Shown one piece after another: positions 1 through 8,108 of a DNA stretch of 40,460 nucleotides (positions within the stretch are counted from its first letter, which is position 1; every line of letters begins with the position of its first letter). A model generated the notes under the pieces. The model was not told the origin of the DNA. It was given only the letters and a program-made list of their open reading frames with translations, and ran no database searches. The DNA is from Pyrinomonadaceae bacterium (GTDB lineage: Bacteria > Acidobacteriota > Blastocatellia > Pyrinomonadales > Pyrinomonadaceae): the NCBI GenBank assembly GCA_022843305.1, contig JALHNX010000027.1:1-40460 (forward strand), in the 5' to 3' direction. Both the position numbers and the translations under genes were made by a program.

Positions 1-1263
1 AACGGCACGATCTCGGCTTATTTCCGTTACGATACGATGCCGAAACGGTTCTGGATGACGGAAGACGGAAGGATCGGTGTCGAGTTCGACGAAAAATTCC
101 TGCCGCCGAAGGAAATCCCGGTCGAGGGCGACGGGAATTTTGTTCGGAATGTGCCGGACAGCCGACCGGGGCGCGAGGCAAGAAAGATCGACGAAAAGGA
201 ACTCGAACGGCTCGCCTTAAACTGCCGCAATCAGGCTGAGACGGCGAACGCGCTCGGGATGAGCGCATCGAATCTCGCGCTCAGAATTGCCAAGGACGAT
301 AAACTGAAGGACGCTTACGGGCGCGGTAAAGCCAGGCGAGATGCAAAGAAAAATGCGGAAACCGTCGCTCCGGCGGAAAAAACGCCCGATGTTCAAACAC
401 CGGCAGAAACGGCTTTTGAGGATCTGCGATCTTGCGTCGTTAAAAAGGTCGTTGATCTGTCGGCGAAAATGTTCGAGAAATTCGCTTTCGAAGGATTCAC
501 GCTTCACGAGATCGCCGCGAAGCTCGAAATCCCGTATGAACTTCTGACCGCCAAAATGAACGAAATGCCCGAAGTGAAAGGGGCTTATATTCGCGGCACG
601 GAAAAACGGTTTAACGAGCCTGGTTTTTCGGAATCGCTCGAGGCGATCACCGGCGCATACGACGAGTTCGAGGCAATGAAAAGGGAACTCGTCGAAGAAG
701 ATTTGCCCGAAACGGTTTTTGTCGGGGTTGATGCGGGGCACGAAAATGGTGACCAAACGGTCTTCGGTGATGAAAATATAAAAAGGGAAATTTCCCGCAA
801 CTGCGAGGGCTGCGGCGTAAAAATAAGCGGCGTTCCGGTTTTGACGATGAACGGCGATTTCTGCTCGATGGCTTGCCTGAAAAAATATTCGGGCGGCGAT
901 CAACCGCGTAACGAACCGGCGGAGATCGCGCCGGGCGTCGCGGTTGAACCGCGCTTCGAAAACACTATCAAAGCCCTGACCGTTCCCGGAAGCGCGAGCA
1001 AACAGGGGATCGAGCGGCGCGCCGCCGAATTTTCCGAAACCATCAAAGAGCCGTCCGTCGAATTGATGCCGGCGGCTGAAGAACTCGAACAGCTGCCCGA
1101 ACCGAAAATAACGAGCGTCGAACTCGGCAGCGGCGGAAATCTCGATCTGGTGCTCGACTTCAACCCGTTCGACGCAGACGAGGAAGAGTTCCAATTCATT
1201 TACGACATATCGCGTTGCGTCCGCCGGTATAAAAAGCGTCGCGCGGGAGGTCAAGATGAATAA
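1..1263 (+). CDS. HTH/zinc-finger phage protein, 5' end outside window
   Basis: The frame is open from the first base. The first ATG (37) has no ribosome site, so the true start is probably upstream of the window. Counting from that ATG, residues about 50-100 contain a helix-turn-helix-like stretch (LGMSASNLALRIAKDD) followed by an A-Y-x-R-G-K-A motif. A second similar unit lies near residues 150-190 (IAAKLEIPYELL, then GAYIRG). Residues about 255-280 hold a CxxC...CxxxC knuckle that could bind zinc. The tail is acidic, then basic. Tandem HTH units plus a zinc knuckle suggest DNA binding, perhaps in replication or regulation, but the specific role is unknown. It overlaps the next gene by 8 bases. 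Confidence 0.75.
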   Translation, partial: NGTISAYFRYDTMPKRFWMTEDGRIGVEFDEKFLPPKEIPVEGDGNFVRNVPDSRPGREARKIDEKELERLALNCRNQAETANALGMSASNLALRIAKDDKLKDAYGRGKARRDAKKNAETVAPAEKTPDVQTPAETAFEDLRSCVVKKVVDLSAKMFEKFAFEGFTLHEIAAKLEIPYELLTAKMNEMPEVKGAYIRGTEKRFNEPGFSESLEAITGAYDEFEAMKRELVEEDLPETVFVGVDAGHENGDQTVFGDENIKREISRNCEGCGVKISGVPVLTMNGDFCSMACLKKYSGGDQPRNEPAEIAPGVAVEPRFENTIKALTVPGSASKQGIERRAAEFSETIKEPSVELMPAAEELEQLPEPKITSVELGSGGNLDLVLDFNPFDADEEEFQFIYDISRCVRRYKKRRAGGQDE

Positions 1264-1615
1264 AAAACTCGCCCGCCGCGCCGAGCGTTACCGGGATTTT
1301 GTTAAAGCGAGAGCGGAATTCAAGGTCACGGACGTTTCTGAATATCTTTACAAGCGCATTGCCGGAGCGGTCGAATTGCAAACCTGTATTCTGTGTGAAA
1401 AGAAAATTCTGAAAAAGGATTTGAAGGCGAAACGATTCTGTGCGATGGAAACGAACCGCTCTGGGAAAGTTTATCCGAATCATTTTCACCATCTTTTTGA
1501 AGACGATCTGGAAACGAAAAAGCCGGACGCTGAAGCCGTTCTGCAGACGGTTTATAACAATATCTTTTTGAAAGAGTTTTCTGATCACAAGGAATTTCTG
1601 GAGGTCGAAAAATAA
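1256..1615 (+). CDS. Small Cys/His protein, function unknown
   Basis: A 119-residue protein starting at an ATG preceded by GGGAGG and overlapping the end of the upstream gene, so the two are translationally coupled. It is rich in Lys, Arg and Glu. A CxxC pair (CILCEKK) is followed by another Cys and a His pair (NHFHHLF), which could make one metal site. I do not recognise the family. Its coupling to the HTH/zinc-finger gene suggests that they act together. Confidence 0.65.
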   Translation: MNKKLARRAERYRDFVKARAEFKVTDVSEYLYKRIAGAVELQTCILCEKKILKKDLKAKRFCAMETNRSGKVYPNHFHHLFEDDLETKKPDAEAVLQTVYNNIFLKEFSDHKEFLEVEK

Positions 1616-1619
1616 AATA

Positions 1620-2165
1620 ATGAAAACAGATTGGCTGCAAACTTTCACCGGAAAGAAATTCTTTCCGCTCGAACCTAGAATCGAAGATATTTGCATTGAA
1701 GACATCGCCCATAGCCTTTCGATGCAGTGCCGGTTTGCCGGACATTCAAAGCGATTTTATTCGGTCGCCCAACATTGCAATGCGATGGTAAATTGCTGGT
1801 TTTCCGCCCCCGAAGATAAAGAACTTGCAAAATACGCACTACTGCACGATGCGAGCGAAGCCTATTTGTCAGATATTCCGCGACCGCTCAAATATCTGCC
1901 CGAGTTTCAGTTTTATCGTGATGCCGAAAAAGTTTTATCGGAAATGATTTATGTCCGTTTCGGATTAAATCCGGTCGAACCTGAAGCTATCAAACGGGCG
2001 GATTGGGAACTGCTCTGCGAAGAAGCGATGTCGCCGCGCATTATGTCGCCGCTTCATCCTGATTGGTCTGCCAGATGTGATCCATTAATCAATTTTATGC
2101 CGGTATCACCTGAGAGAGCAGAAGAAATTTATTTGGAGAAATTTGAGCAACTGTTTAATAAATAA
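1620..2165 (+). CDS. HD-domain phosphohydrolase (YfbR/phage HD type)
   Basis: A 181-residue HD-superfamily protein. Visible metal ligands are H31 or H52 in the N-terminal helices, the H76-D77 pair (LLHDASEAY) and a later Asp, D128 (RADWELL). E80 and D85 after the HD pair match the pattern of 5'-deoxynucleotidases of the YfbR group and phage HD proteins. Such enzymes dephosphorylate deoxynucleoside monophosphates or related nucleotides, so a role in shaping the nucleotide pool during infection is likely. The substrate cannot be read from the sequence. It starts four bases after the previous stop, within an apparent operon. Confidence 0.85.
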   Translation: MKTDWLQTFTGKKFFPLEPRIEDICIEDIAHSLSMQCRFAGHSKRFYSVAQHCNAMVNCWFSAPEDKELAKYALLHDASEAYLSDIPRPLKYLPEFQFYRDAEKVLSEMIYVRFGLNPVEPEAIKRADWELLCEEAMSPRIMSPLHPDWSARCDPLINFMPVSPERAEEIYLEKFEQLFNK

Positions 2166-2166
2166 T

Positions 2167-2532
2167 ATGTCGAATTTATCAACCGAAGATGCAACTATCA
2201 AAACGCCGGATGAGATATTAAAAAGCCGTGCCTCGCTTTTTAATATTCTTATCAGAAAAACGATTGTGGACATCACCACCGTGCTTAATGCGGATTATAT
2301 GGGTGAAGATCTCAGGATTACGCTCGACGGCGATCGCCGTCATTATGAAAAAATGATGCCCGAGCTGGAGAAGGCATTTAAAAATAAGGGATGGAATATA
2401 GAAATCACAAAATCATTTTCGAACCGGAACGAGCCGAACACCGAATTTAGGTTGTCGGCAATAATCTACCCTCAGCCGGCAGTTGAAACTGACCGGGAAA
2501 AATGTTTGGAAACCGAAAAACCGGAAGAGTGA
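2167..2532 (+). CDS. Hypothetical protein
   Basis: About 121 residues from the ATG at 2167, one base after the upstream stop. A TTG at 2143 in the same frame is possible but overlaps the HD gene, so the ATG is preferred. The protein is mixed alpha/beta with no Cys cluster, membrane segment or signal. I see no known motif. It is the last gene before a 254-base gap. Confidence 0.6.
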   Translation: MSNLSTEDATIKTPDEILKSRASLFNILIRKTIVDITTVLNADYMGEDLRITLDGDRRHYEKMMPELEKAFKNKGWNIEITKSFSNRNEPNTEFRLSAIIYPQPAVETDREKCLETEKPEE

Positions 2533-2786
2533 AACAGGGCACAAAAACTCTGCAAACGCATAGAAAACGGCATTTTGGCGAGTCCGATAATGAAAGGGAC
2601 TTGTAAACATACCGAAATAAATGGCTTACTGTCTGCGTCTGATAACCGTTATTATGTAATTTTTCTATCTTTCCGGCTGTATTTGTTGGAATGATTACAT
2701 CTTAGCACGTTTTTCGGACGCTGAAAATCACTTAATTTTTCGGTTTGAAACTGAACAGATAGAAACTGAACAAAACGGAGTAAGAA

Positions 2787-3236
2787 ATGAATATTTTATG
2801 CGGCAATTGCGGAAAAAATTCCGGCATCGTGAAAAGCGGATCGGACGGAGCAGACGCGGCACACATCGAGCAACTCGACGGTTGGAATTTGCGTCTGCCG
2901 GCGCTGGTCGGAATCTTCGAATGGTATTTTGCGTGCTCGAATGAATGTATGAAGGAACTTCTCGCCAGGGCGTATGAAAAGCATGGTGTAACCGTCGAGA
3001 TGCGGGCGGAAGCGAGCGCGAAGCTCGACAAAATGAAAGAAAAAATTCCCGAAATGGCGAAAGAGACCGCCGGGTTTATGAGCCAGGTGCAGGATCGTTT
3101 AAATCTGATCAGATCGGGCTATGCCGGTGTAATGCCCGGAACGGGTATGATCGTCGACTGCCGTGAGCATCCTGAAGCAGTGCCGATGCAGAAAAATACT
3201 CTGCTTAAAGTTTCGGAACAAAAAAGAACAAAATAA
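2787..3236 (+). CDS. Zinc-ribbon protein with helical tail
   Basis: A 149-residue protein with a clear ribosome site (GGAGTAAGAA then ATG). The N-terminus has CGNCG and about 45 residues later CSNEC, a CxxC...CxxxC arrangement typical of small zinc ribbons. The middle (about residues 70-105) is a charged helix rich in Ala, Lys and Glu. The C-terminus has no recognisable motif. Function unknown; a nucleic-acid or protein contact role would be usual for this fold. Its stop codon lies inside the left arm of a long inverted repeat. Confidence 0.75.
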   Translation: MNILCGNCGKNSGIVKSGSDGADAAHIEQLDGWNLRLPALVGIFEWYFACSNECMKELLARAYEKHGVTVEMRAEASAKLDKMKEKIPEMAKETAGFMSQVQDRLNLIRSGYAGVMPGTGMIVDCREHPEAVPMQKNTLLKVSEQKRTK

Positions 3237-3324
3237 GCCGGCGATAGCAACGGAGAAATTTTTCAAAGATGTTGATTAAACAAATTTTGAACTGATTCTG
3301 TTCGATTGCTATCGCCGGCTTATT
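3232..3324. repeat. 19-base perfect inverted repeat with 55-base spacer
   Basis: The arms are 3232-3250 and 3306-3324. The left arm begins just inside the stop codon of the upstream gene and reads AATAAGCCGGCGATAGCAA; the right arm is its exact reverse complement. The spacer is too long, and the T-run too weak, for an ordinary terminator. In RNA it could fold as a long stem, and in DNA it could be the end of a small mobile element. A similar stop-codon-spanning repeat occurs at 39845. Confidence 0.9.
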
Positions 3325-3371
3325 CCCCATATATACCGCAAATAATTAAATTATTTTTTGCTTATTACTCG

Positions 3372-3398
3372 TTGCATTTGCGTAGAATCTAATATAAA
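3372..3398 (+). promoter_or_regulatory. Possible promoter
   Basis: TTGCAT and TATAAA lie 15 bases apart in an AT-rich gap upstream of the gene at 3451. The spacing is short for sigma-70, so this is a weak call. It is offered because the inverted repeat upstream probably separates two transcripts. Confidence 0.3.
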
Positions 3399-3450
3399 TT
3401 GCTATGTAAATGCTTAATTCGTTATCAGACCGATTAAGCCCCGCAACCCG

Positions 3451-3816
3451 ATGATGAACGAAAAATTCGCTTTCAAGGAGCAGCTGCTTCTGTTGAAAAA
3501 ACTGTACCCGCAGTATATCCGTGTCGTGGACAACGCGCTCGAAGAACTTGAAGACATCGAGACGCTGACCGACGGTACGACATATACCCGCATCTTCCGC
3601 GCGATTGACGAGGGCAAGTCATTGTTCAGCGAGATCTCCCGCCGGACCGGCATCGAAAAGGATGAACTGAAAATTCTTCTTCAACTGATGGTCAAAGCCG
3701 GTGCGCTGCGCACCGAAGTGCAGGGCGGAAAGACCGAAGGCGCGCGCGGCGCACGGAAGGTACTTTTTTTCCGCGCCGCGATCACCCCGAAAAAAAACGC
3801 GCGGGCGAAGAAATGA
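3451..3816 (+). CDS. Small winged-helix-like protein
   Basis: A 121-residue protein. Residues about 48-90 (starting TRIFRAIDEG) look like a winged helix: helix, SLFSEISRRTGI, then a recognition-like helix DELKILLQLMVKAG and a short strand LRTEV. The C-terminus is very basic. No good ribosome site precedes the ATG pair at 3451/3454. It overlaps the RecU-like gene by four bases (ATGA), so the two are coupled. It may be a DNA-binding regulator or an accessory protein of the resolvase; that is inference. Confidence 0.65.
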   Translation: MMNEKFAFKEQLLLLKKLYPQYIRVVDNALEELEDIETLTDGTTYTRIFRAIDEGKSLFSEISRRTGIEKDELKILLQLMVKAGALRTEVQGGKTEGARGARKVLFFRAAITPKKNARAKK

Positions 3817-4463
3817 ACCGGCGGCAGGAAACATTGCCGGGCATCGCCCGGGCGAACCATTCAAACCGCGGTGCCGGCTTCGAGGCTGAACTGGCGGCGA
3901 CGCACGATTGGTATCGTCGTTCGGGTCTGATCGATGTCGTCAAAAATCCCTCCGAATGGATCTTTATCTCCGAAAAGGAATATCGCGGGCAGATCGGCAG
4001 GATCGCCGAAAAACTCGCGGCAGCCGGCACGATTGCCGAAACCGACAACGGCAGATTTTTAATGCGCGTTCCCTCGGACGTCGATTTCTCAGGCGGAAAC
4101 GATAAGTTCTCAGTTTGCTTCGATGCCAAGGAAACCGCCGAAAACCGCGTTCCGCTGCCGATGCTCAAGCCGCACCAGATCGCCCGGCTGAAGCAGTCCG
4201 CCCGCTGCGGGACCCGCGCCGGTTTCATGGTCAAGCTCGTCAAAGCAGAGCGCGTCTTCTTCGTTCCCGCCGCGGTCGCCGACCGGAAATACGAAATCTG
4301 GCTCAAATCCTCATACGGAAAAAAACGCGCTCCCGCGGGTGCCGCTTCCCTTTCGCTTGCCGAACTCGAACTGCACGCGCTCGAAATCAAAAAGAACCGC
4401 CAAAATTCACTCTGGGACTGGTATGTTTGGCTCGCCAATTTCGATAATGCGAAACGTCCTTAA
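3813..4463 (+). CDS. recU: RecU-like Holliday junction resolvase
   Basis: A 216-residue protein matching the RecU pattern. N-terminal SNRGAGFEAEL carries the conserved Glu (E24). D91 lies in SDVDFSGG, and the D104-A-K106-E-T motif is the PD-(D/E)xK active site. PHQIARL follows, like the His-Gln helix of RecU. The family cuts four-way DNA junctions as a metal-dependent dimer in recombination and phage replication. Length is near the family norm. It is coupled to the small winged-helix gene upstream and followed by an intergenic promoter region. Confidence 0.8.
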   Translation: MNRRQETLPGIARANHSNRGAGFEAELAATHDWYRRSGLIDVVKNPSEWIFISEKEYRGQIGRIAEKLAAAGTIAETDNGRFLMRVPSDVDFSGGNDKFSVCFDAKETAENRVPLPMLKPHQIARLKQSARCGTRAGFMVKLVKAERVFFVPAAVADRKYEIWLKSSYGKKRAPAGAASLSLAELELHALEIKKNRQNSLWDWYVWLANFDNAKRP

Positions 4464-4535
4464 TAACCGGCTATTTTTCCTCTAAACCCTTTTTAGGTTT
4501 AATGTTAAAAATATTTCGATTTATTTGTAAATATA

Positions 4536-4596
4536 CCTTAAAAATGCCTCCGGCTATTTGTCAAATATAGTCATATTTGTTAATATAATTAAAGAA
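4536..4596 (+). promoter_or_regulatory. Repeated promoter-operator element, copy 1
   Basis: TTGTCA (4558-4563) and TAATAT (4581-4586) are 17 bases apart, a good sigma-70 layout. Between them is a dyad CAAATAT-AGTC-ATATTTG (4562-4579) that overlaps the -35 box, as a repressor operator would. The whole 61 bases recur at 10098-10158 with 10 differences, four of them in the dyad centre. Expected to drive the operon starting at 4613. Confidence 0.8.
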
Positions 4597-4612
4597 CAAT
4601 TTTGAAAAACAT

Positions 4613-4864
4613 ATGAGCGGACAAACTGAATATTTTATAAAAACTTTTGAGGCGGACGGTGAAAAATCGGTGAGCGGTTCGATGAGTTTTGAAGCGGTTC
4701 AAAACTGGGTTTTAACCGAAGGATTCAAAACCGAATTCGAGGTATTTCGGGAAAACGACCTTAAAGACTGCACCGAAAGTTTTACCCGCGACCGCCGGTT
4801 TATTTCCGCCAAACAAAATTACGGCGGCGGATACGAGGAACCGCTGACCTTTTTAACGGTCTGA
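4613..4864 (+). CDS. Hypothetical protein
   Basis: An 83-residue protein, the first gene after promoter copy 1. It has no Shine-Dalgarno sequence of note (GAAAAACAT before the ATG) and the predicted leader is about 20 bases. The protein is acidic, with alternating strands and a Gly/Tyr patch near the C-terminus (YGGGYEE). No recognised motif. As the promoter-proximal gene of a regulated operon it could be an early effector; that is inference. Confidence 0.6.
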   Translation: MSGQTEYFIKTFEADGEKSVSGSMSFEAVQNWVLTEGFKTEFEVFRENDLKDCTESFTRDRRFISAKQNYGGGYEEPLTFLTV

Positions 4865-4867
4865 TTT

Positions 4868-5107
4868 ATGACATACGTTGAGAAAAACAGGCAGAAAATC
4901 GAAGAGTTCGTGGCGGAATGCCTGACCGCCGGCGCTGTTTCAGCGGACAGTAAAATGACGACCGACGAAGTTCTGACGATGATCGAGCCGCTCGTCGAAG
5001 CGTTAGCCGACAAACTCGAAGAAATGGTGATAATGGCGGAGATCCGGGTGCCGTCCTTATCCGAAGCAAACGAAATACACGCCCGGCAATTCAGTTACGG
5101 GAGATAA
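4868..5107 (+). CDS. Hypothetical small helical protein
   Basis: A 79-residue, Glu-rich, apparently all-helical protein that begins four bases after the previous stop. No Cys, signal or membrane segment. No recognised family. Confidence 0.55.
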   Translation: MTYVEKNRQKIEEFVAECLTAGAVSADSKMTTDEVLTMIEPLVEALADKLEEMVIMAEIRVPSLSEANEIHARQFSYGR

Positions 5108-5112
5108 AAAAT

Positions 5113-5295
5113 ATGGAAAATACAGCCGCCCGGACGAAAGAGCCTTTGCCGCTCGATTTGCACGAGCAAGCCCCCTTGAGAAATTGTTCCGAATGCGGGA
5201 CGAAGCTCGGCGCGCCGGTCGAAGAAAACGACGACAAGCGAGTTTTTCAATGCCCGCGATGCAACGGCAAATTTACGCAGTATTTGGGATTTTAG
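5113..5295 (+). CDS. Small zinc-ribbon protein
   Basis: A 60-residue protein with GGGAGA upstream of the ATG. Two CxxC knuckles (CSECG and CPRCN, about 27 residues apart) form a standard zinc ribbon covering most of the protein. Phages often carry such ribbons as transcription or replication accessory factors, but nothing here identifies the partner. Confidence 0.7.
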   Translation: MENTAARTKEPLPLDLHEQAPLRNCSECGTKLGAPVEENDDKRVFQCPRCNGKFTQYLGF

Positions 5296-5305
5296 GGAGA
5301 ACACA

Positions 5306-5749
5306 ATGGTATTCACGATAGCTTGCGAAGCAAAACAAACGAAAAAATACAGAAAAGAACCGGAGCTTTTCGTAGGAATGAAAGTTCTACGAAAAGCTGA
5401 CAAACATTTATGCATCGGCACGGTTTTATCAGTCGGCGAAACACGGGCGCAGATCCGCTGGGATGCAGGCTGGCGAATCGGCGGCGGTTATTTGACCCGC
5501 AACATAAAACTGCCGGCAAGCAGTTTAATCGAGGCGACGCCCGAAGCGGTTCTCGAAAAAAGAATCAGCATCCGCTTTATCAACGTCAAGGCGGCGCAAC
5601 GTGAATTAATGACTGAGCCTTCAAGCTTTTGGCTGGAATCCAACAATTTAACACATCAGGAATGGCAGGATCGGCGAGCCGCGAAAATCGTCGCCAAAGT
5701 CAAAGTTTTGATCGAAGCCGGTCGGCAACTTTTAGAACTGAAACATTAG
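5306..5749 (+). CDS. Hypothetical protein
   Basis: A 147-residue protein with GGGAGA ten bases before the ATG. Residues about 22-65 look like a small beta-barrel (VGMKVLRKADK, then CIGTVLSVGETRAQIRW), similar in appearance to SH3-like or KOW-like folds. The C-terminal half is helical. It lies directly upstream of the ligase gene. A perfect 12-base inverted repeat sits within its coding sequence near residues 20-31. Confidence 0.6.
   Translation: MVFTIACEAKQTKKYRKEPELFVGMKVLRKADKHLCIGTVLSVGETRAQIRWDAGWRIGGGYLTRNIKLPASSLIEATPEAVLEKRISIRFINVKAAQRELMTEPSSFWLESNNLTHQEWQDRRAAKIVAKVKVLIEAGRQLLELKH
5364..5398 (+). repeat. Hairpin inside a coding region
   Basis: AGCTTTTCGTAG (5364-5375) and its exact reverse complement (5387-5398) are 11 bases apart, within the gene at 5306. 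In the mRNA this would be a stable stem about 60 bases after the start codon. Confidence 0.85.
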
Positions 5750-5760
5750 GAGAAAAATTA

Positions 5761-6978
5761 ATGACACCAACTTTATTTGAAACACAAACCGCGAAAACGC
5801 CCGACCGGCCGCGTTTTCCGTTACTTTACACGCTCGATTCGAAAGGCAAGCTGCGAAGCTGGCAGATAGCGGTCGAGCCGCGCGAAAAAGGCTTTGCCGT
5901 CGTGACGCTTTTCGGACTGGTCGAAGGCTCGAAAGTGCCGAACGAATATCTCGTTTCCGAAGGCAAGAATATCGGGCGAGCCAACCAAACGAGCGCCTTC
6001 GAACAAGCCGTTTTCGAGGCGCAGTCGAAATGGAATCTGCAAATCAAAGCCGGTTACTGCGTAAATCCCGCTGACTGCCGGCAGGACACGCTCGGCAGCG
6101 GCATTCCCGCCCCGATGCTCGCGCAGAAGTATTCGCCCGACGGCAGTTTGAGCGGATCGAAGTCGCTCGAAAAAATGAAAATTCCCGGGCAGAAAATTCA
6201 CGTCCAGCCGAAACTCGACGGCATCCGCTGCCTTGCCAGGATCAATCCGCGAACGGTCGAACTATACACGCGCAAAGGCGACCGTTTATTGCCGATCCCG
6301 CACATCGAGGAACAGCTTCGCGAAAGCTATACGCTTGCCGATCTGACGGACGAAATTATTCTCGACGGCGAGCTTTACACCGATTCGATGACCTTTAACG
6401 CGCTGAGCGGGCTTCTGCGCCGGGAATCGAAATCGGTCGAAGACTTCAAACTGCTCAATAATGTCGGGTATTACCTTTACGATATTGTCGATTCAACCCG
6501 TAATTACGCGGAGCGACACGCTTTTTTCAGCAACCTTTACAACGCCGATGTGAATATCGTTCCGAGCTTTGAGATCGAGGCGACCGATGCCGGGATTCGC
6601 GGAAAAATGGAAACGTTTCTCGCCAACGGCTACGAAGGCTTGATGATCCGCCGCCTCGATATGCCTTACGAAAACAAGCGTTCGTGGGGTTTATGCAAAT
6701 ACAAGGATTTTCAGGATGCCGAATACCGGCTGGCTGACATCATCGAGGATGTGCGCGGCAACGGGATCATCGGAGCTTTCGTGCTGGAGATCGAAGTCGG
6801 CGGTGAGCGCAAAACTTTCAATGCGGGCATCAAGGATTTGTCGCACGACGAAAGCCGAAAGATTTTAGCCAATAAATCCGATTATATCGGTCGGATGGCG
6901 ACGGTCGAATTCTTTCAATTATCAGAGTATGGCTGCCCGCGCTTTCCCAAGCTCAAGGGCTTTCGATCGGACGTTTAG
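5761..6978 (+). CDS. ATP-dependent DNA ligase
   Basis: A 405-residue protein starting at the ATG at 5761 behind TAGGAGAAA; an in-frame start at 5629 would overlap the upstream gene and is rejected. The nucleotidyltransferase motifs are in order: I, K151-L-D-G-I-R (the adenylated lysine); III, D202-G-E-L-Y; IV, Y-E292-G-L-M-I; V, K313-Y-K315. A C-terminal OB-like domain follows. The first 110 residues resemble the WGR-like N-terminal part found in some phage ligases. It seals nicks using ATP, probably in phage replication or repair with the RecU-like enzyme. Confidence 0.9.
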   Translation: MTPTLFETQTAKTPDRPRFPLLYTLDSKGKLRSWQIAVEPREKGFAVVTLFGLVEGSKVPNEYLVSEGKNIGRANQTSAFEQAVFEAQSKWNLQIKAGYCVNPADCRQDTLGSGIPAPMLAQKYSPDGSLSGSKSLEKMKIPGQKIHVQPKLDGIRCLARINPRTVELYTRKGDRLLPIPHIEEQLRESYTLADLTDEIILDGELYTDSMTFNALSGLLRRESKSVEDFKLLNNVGYYLYDIVDSTRNYAERHAFFSNLYNADVNIVPSFEIEATDAGIRGKMETFLANGYEGLMIRRLDMPYENKRSWGLCKYKDFQDAEYRLADIIEDVRGNGIIGAFVLEIEVGGERKTFNAGIKDLSHDESRKILANKSDYIGRMATVEFFQLSEYGCPRFPKLKGFRSDV

Positions 6979-7002
6979 TTAAAACAATAAGGAGAAAACA
7001 CC

Positions 7003-7227
7003 ATGTTAAACGATTATTCAAAAGCCGGAATAAAGAGTCTTGGACCCGGCGAAACTTTGCTCGAAAACTTGGGAGTTGAGCATTATACGATGCGGCATTT
7101 GCGCATTATCAACGAATTTTTAGAAAGCAAAGAAACTGATTTAACCAAGTTGCTCGATAAATTAGGCGGTTGGGATAGCAGCGATTTAGCAATCGCCGAG
7201 GAGTGGTTTAAGAATGTCGAACGATAA
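7003..7227 (+). CDS. Hypothetical small protein
   Basis: A 74-residue protein with a strong site (AAGGAGAAAACACC then ATG). It is helical and acidic with no recognised motif. It overlaps the start of the Cys-rich gene downstream by 14 bases, so the two are coupled. Confidence 0.65.
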   Translation: MLNDYSKAGIKSLGPGETLLENLGVEHYTMRHLRIINEFLESKETDLTKLLDKLGGWDSSDLAIAEEWFKNVER

Positions 7228-7771
7228 ATGCGAACGTCCTTGCGGAACTTGCCCGTTTTTGACAAAAAATCACGGCAAACCGAATCCCGAAGGCGTTGAA
7301 CAAATCCGAAAAGATTATCCCGATTTTGATTTACCCGATTGGTATTCGACAAAGAATTTAACGAGACTTTGGAAAAAAGCTCTGAAAACCGGAACGCCGA
7401 TGCTCTGCCATTCATCCGATTCCCGCGCATCTGAATACGGCGGAAAAGATGCCAAACAGGGTGTCGAAAAGGTTTGTTTAGGATTATTGATTCCGATATT
7501 TAAACATATTAAATATCAGGAATCGTTACTCAAAAAAGGATTGTCCGGCGCAAATCTCAATCGTCTTTATCGCAACAAAGCGGGTAAATATCCGATGTCG
7601 AAACAGGCGGTTTCCGAATGGATAATGTTGTTCGCTTACGGTCGAACGCATTTAACAGGCGGATTGATTATTCCCCGCGTGATTGACGGAAAAGCGATTG
7701 CTGAAGTTTCCGTACCCTGGGCAGATTTTATTGTCAATGAAGATTCAGTTCAAGGACAATTATACGAATAA
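7214..7771 (+). CDS. Cys-rich DUF6283-like protein
   Basis: A 185-residue protein. It starts with PCGTCPF, then has MLCHSSD about 60 residues on and VCLGL after that. The CxxCP / CH / C-x-G spacing resembles DUF6283-type phage and actinobacterial proteins, which probably bind a metal or Fe-S cluster through four ligands. The C-terminal half is unassigned. No enzymatic role can be given. Coupled to the upstream small gene. Confidence 0.6.
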   Translation: MSNDKCERPCGTCPFLTKNHGKPNPEGVEQIRKDYPDFDLPDWYSTKNLTRLWKKALKTGTPMLCHSSDSRASEYGGKDAKQGVEKVCLGLLIPIFKHIKYQESLLKKGLSGANLNRLYRNKAGKYPMSKQAVSEWIMLFAYGRTHLTGGLIIPRVIDGKAIAEVSVPWADFIVNEDSVQGQLYE

Positions 7772-7813
7772 AACAAGCGATGCGATCAGCACCGGCTAGT
7801 TCGAGGAGAAAGA

Positions 7814-8104
7814 ATGTTTAACATCAAAAGAATAAAGGAAGGTGAAAACAGCTTTATCGTAACCACCGATGAAGGTTCGGTCTCGATCGTCGGCACAGGC
7901 GATTTTGTCGTTCGAATGGTCAAAGCCGTTTGTGAAAGCGACGAGTTCGTTGAATTAGTTCGTAAAAATCTTGAAGGCGTTTCGCGTGAAGATATTGCTG
8001 TCGAAATGCGTCTGGCTGGATTTCCAGAACAAATCATTATTGATTTTGAAAACGGAGATTTTTGGGCGGACATCATAAAAACGGATAGTTCGAACGGAAG
8101 ATAA
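7814..8104 (+). CDS. Hypothetical protein
   Basis: A 96-residue protein with AGGAGAAAGA before the ATG. The N-terminal half alternates strands (SFIVTTDEGSVSIVGTGDF) and the C-terminal half is helical. No Cys, signal or membrane segment, and no recognised family. Confidence 0.6.
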   Translation: MFNIKRIKEGENSFIVTTDEGSVSIVGTGDFVVRMVKAVCESDEFVELVRKNLEGVSREDIAVEMRLAGFPEQIIIDFENGDFWADIIKTDSSNGR

Positions 8105-8108
8105 ATTT

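Noticed and set aside
217-1254. 345-codon open frame on the - strand
   Set aside because: It lies antisense over the + strand HTH/zinc-finger gene. High-GC codon use on the + strand leaves long antisense frames open; there is no ribosome site and the protein looks like random Arg/Phe-rich sequence.
2590-2694. 34-codon frame in the gap after the gene at 2167
   Set aside because: No ribosome site, no neighbour coupling; too short to support. The 2533-2786 gap otherwise shows no gene.
2671-2705. Possible third copy of the repeated promoter
   Set aside because: TTTCCGGCTGTATTTGT resembles the first part of the element, but the -10 box and the dyad are missing.
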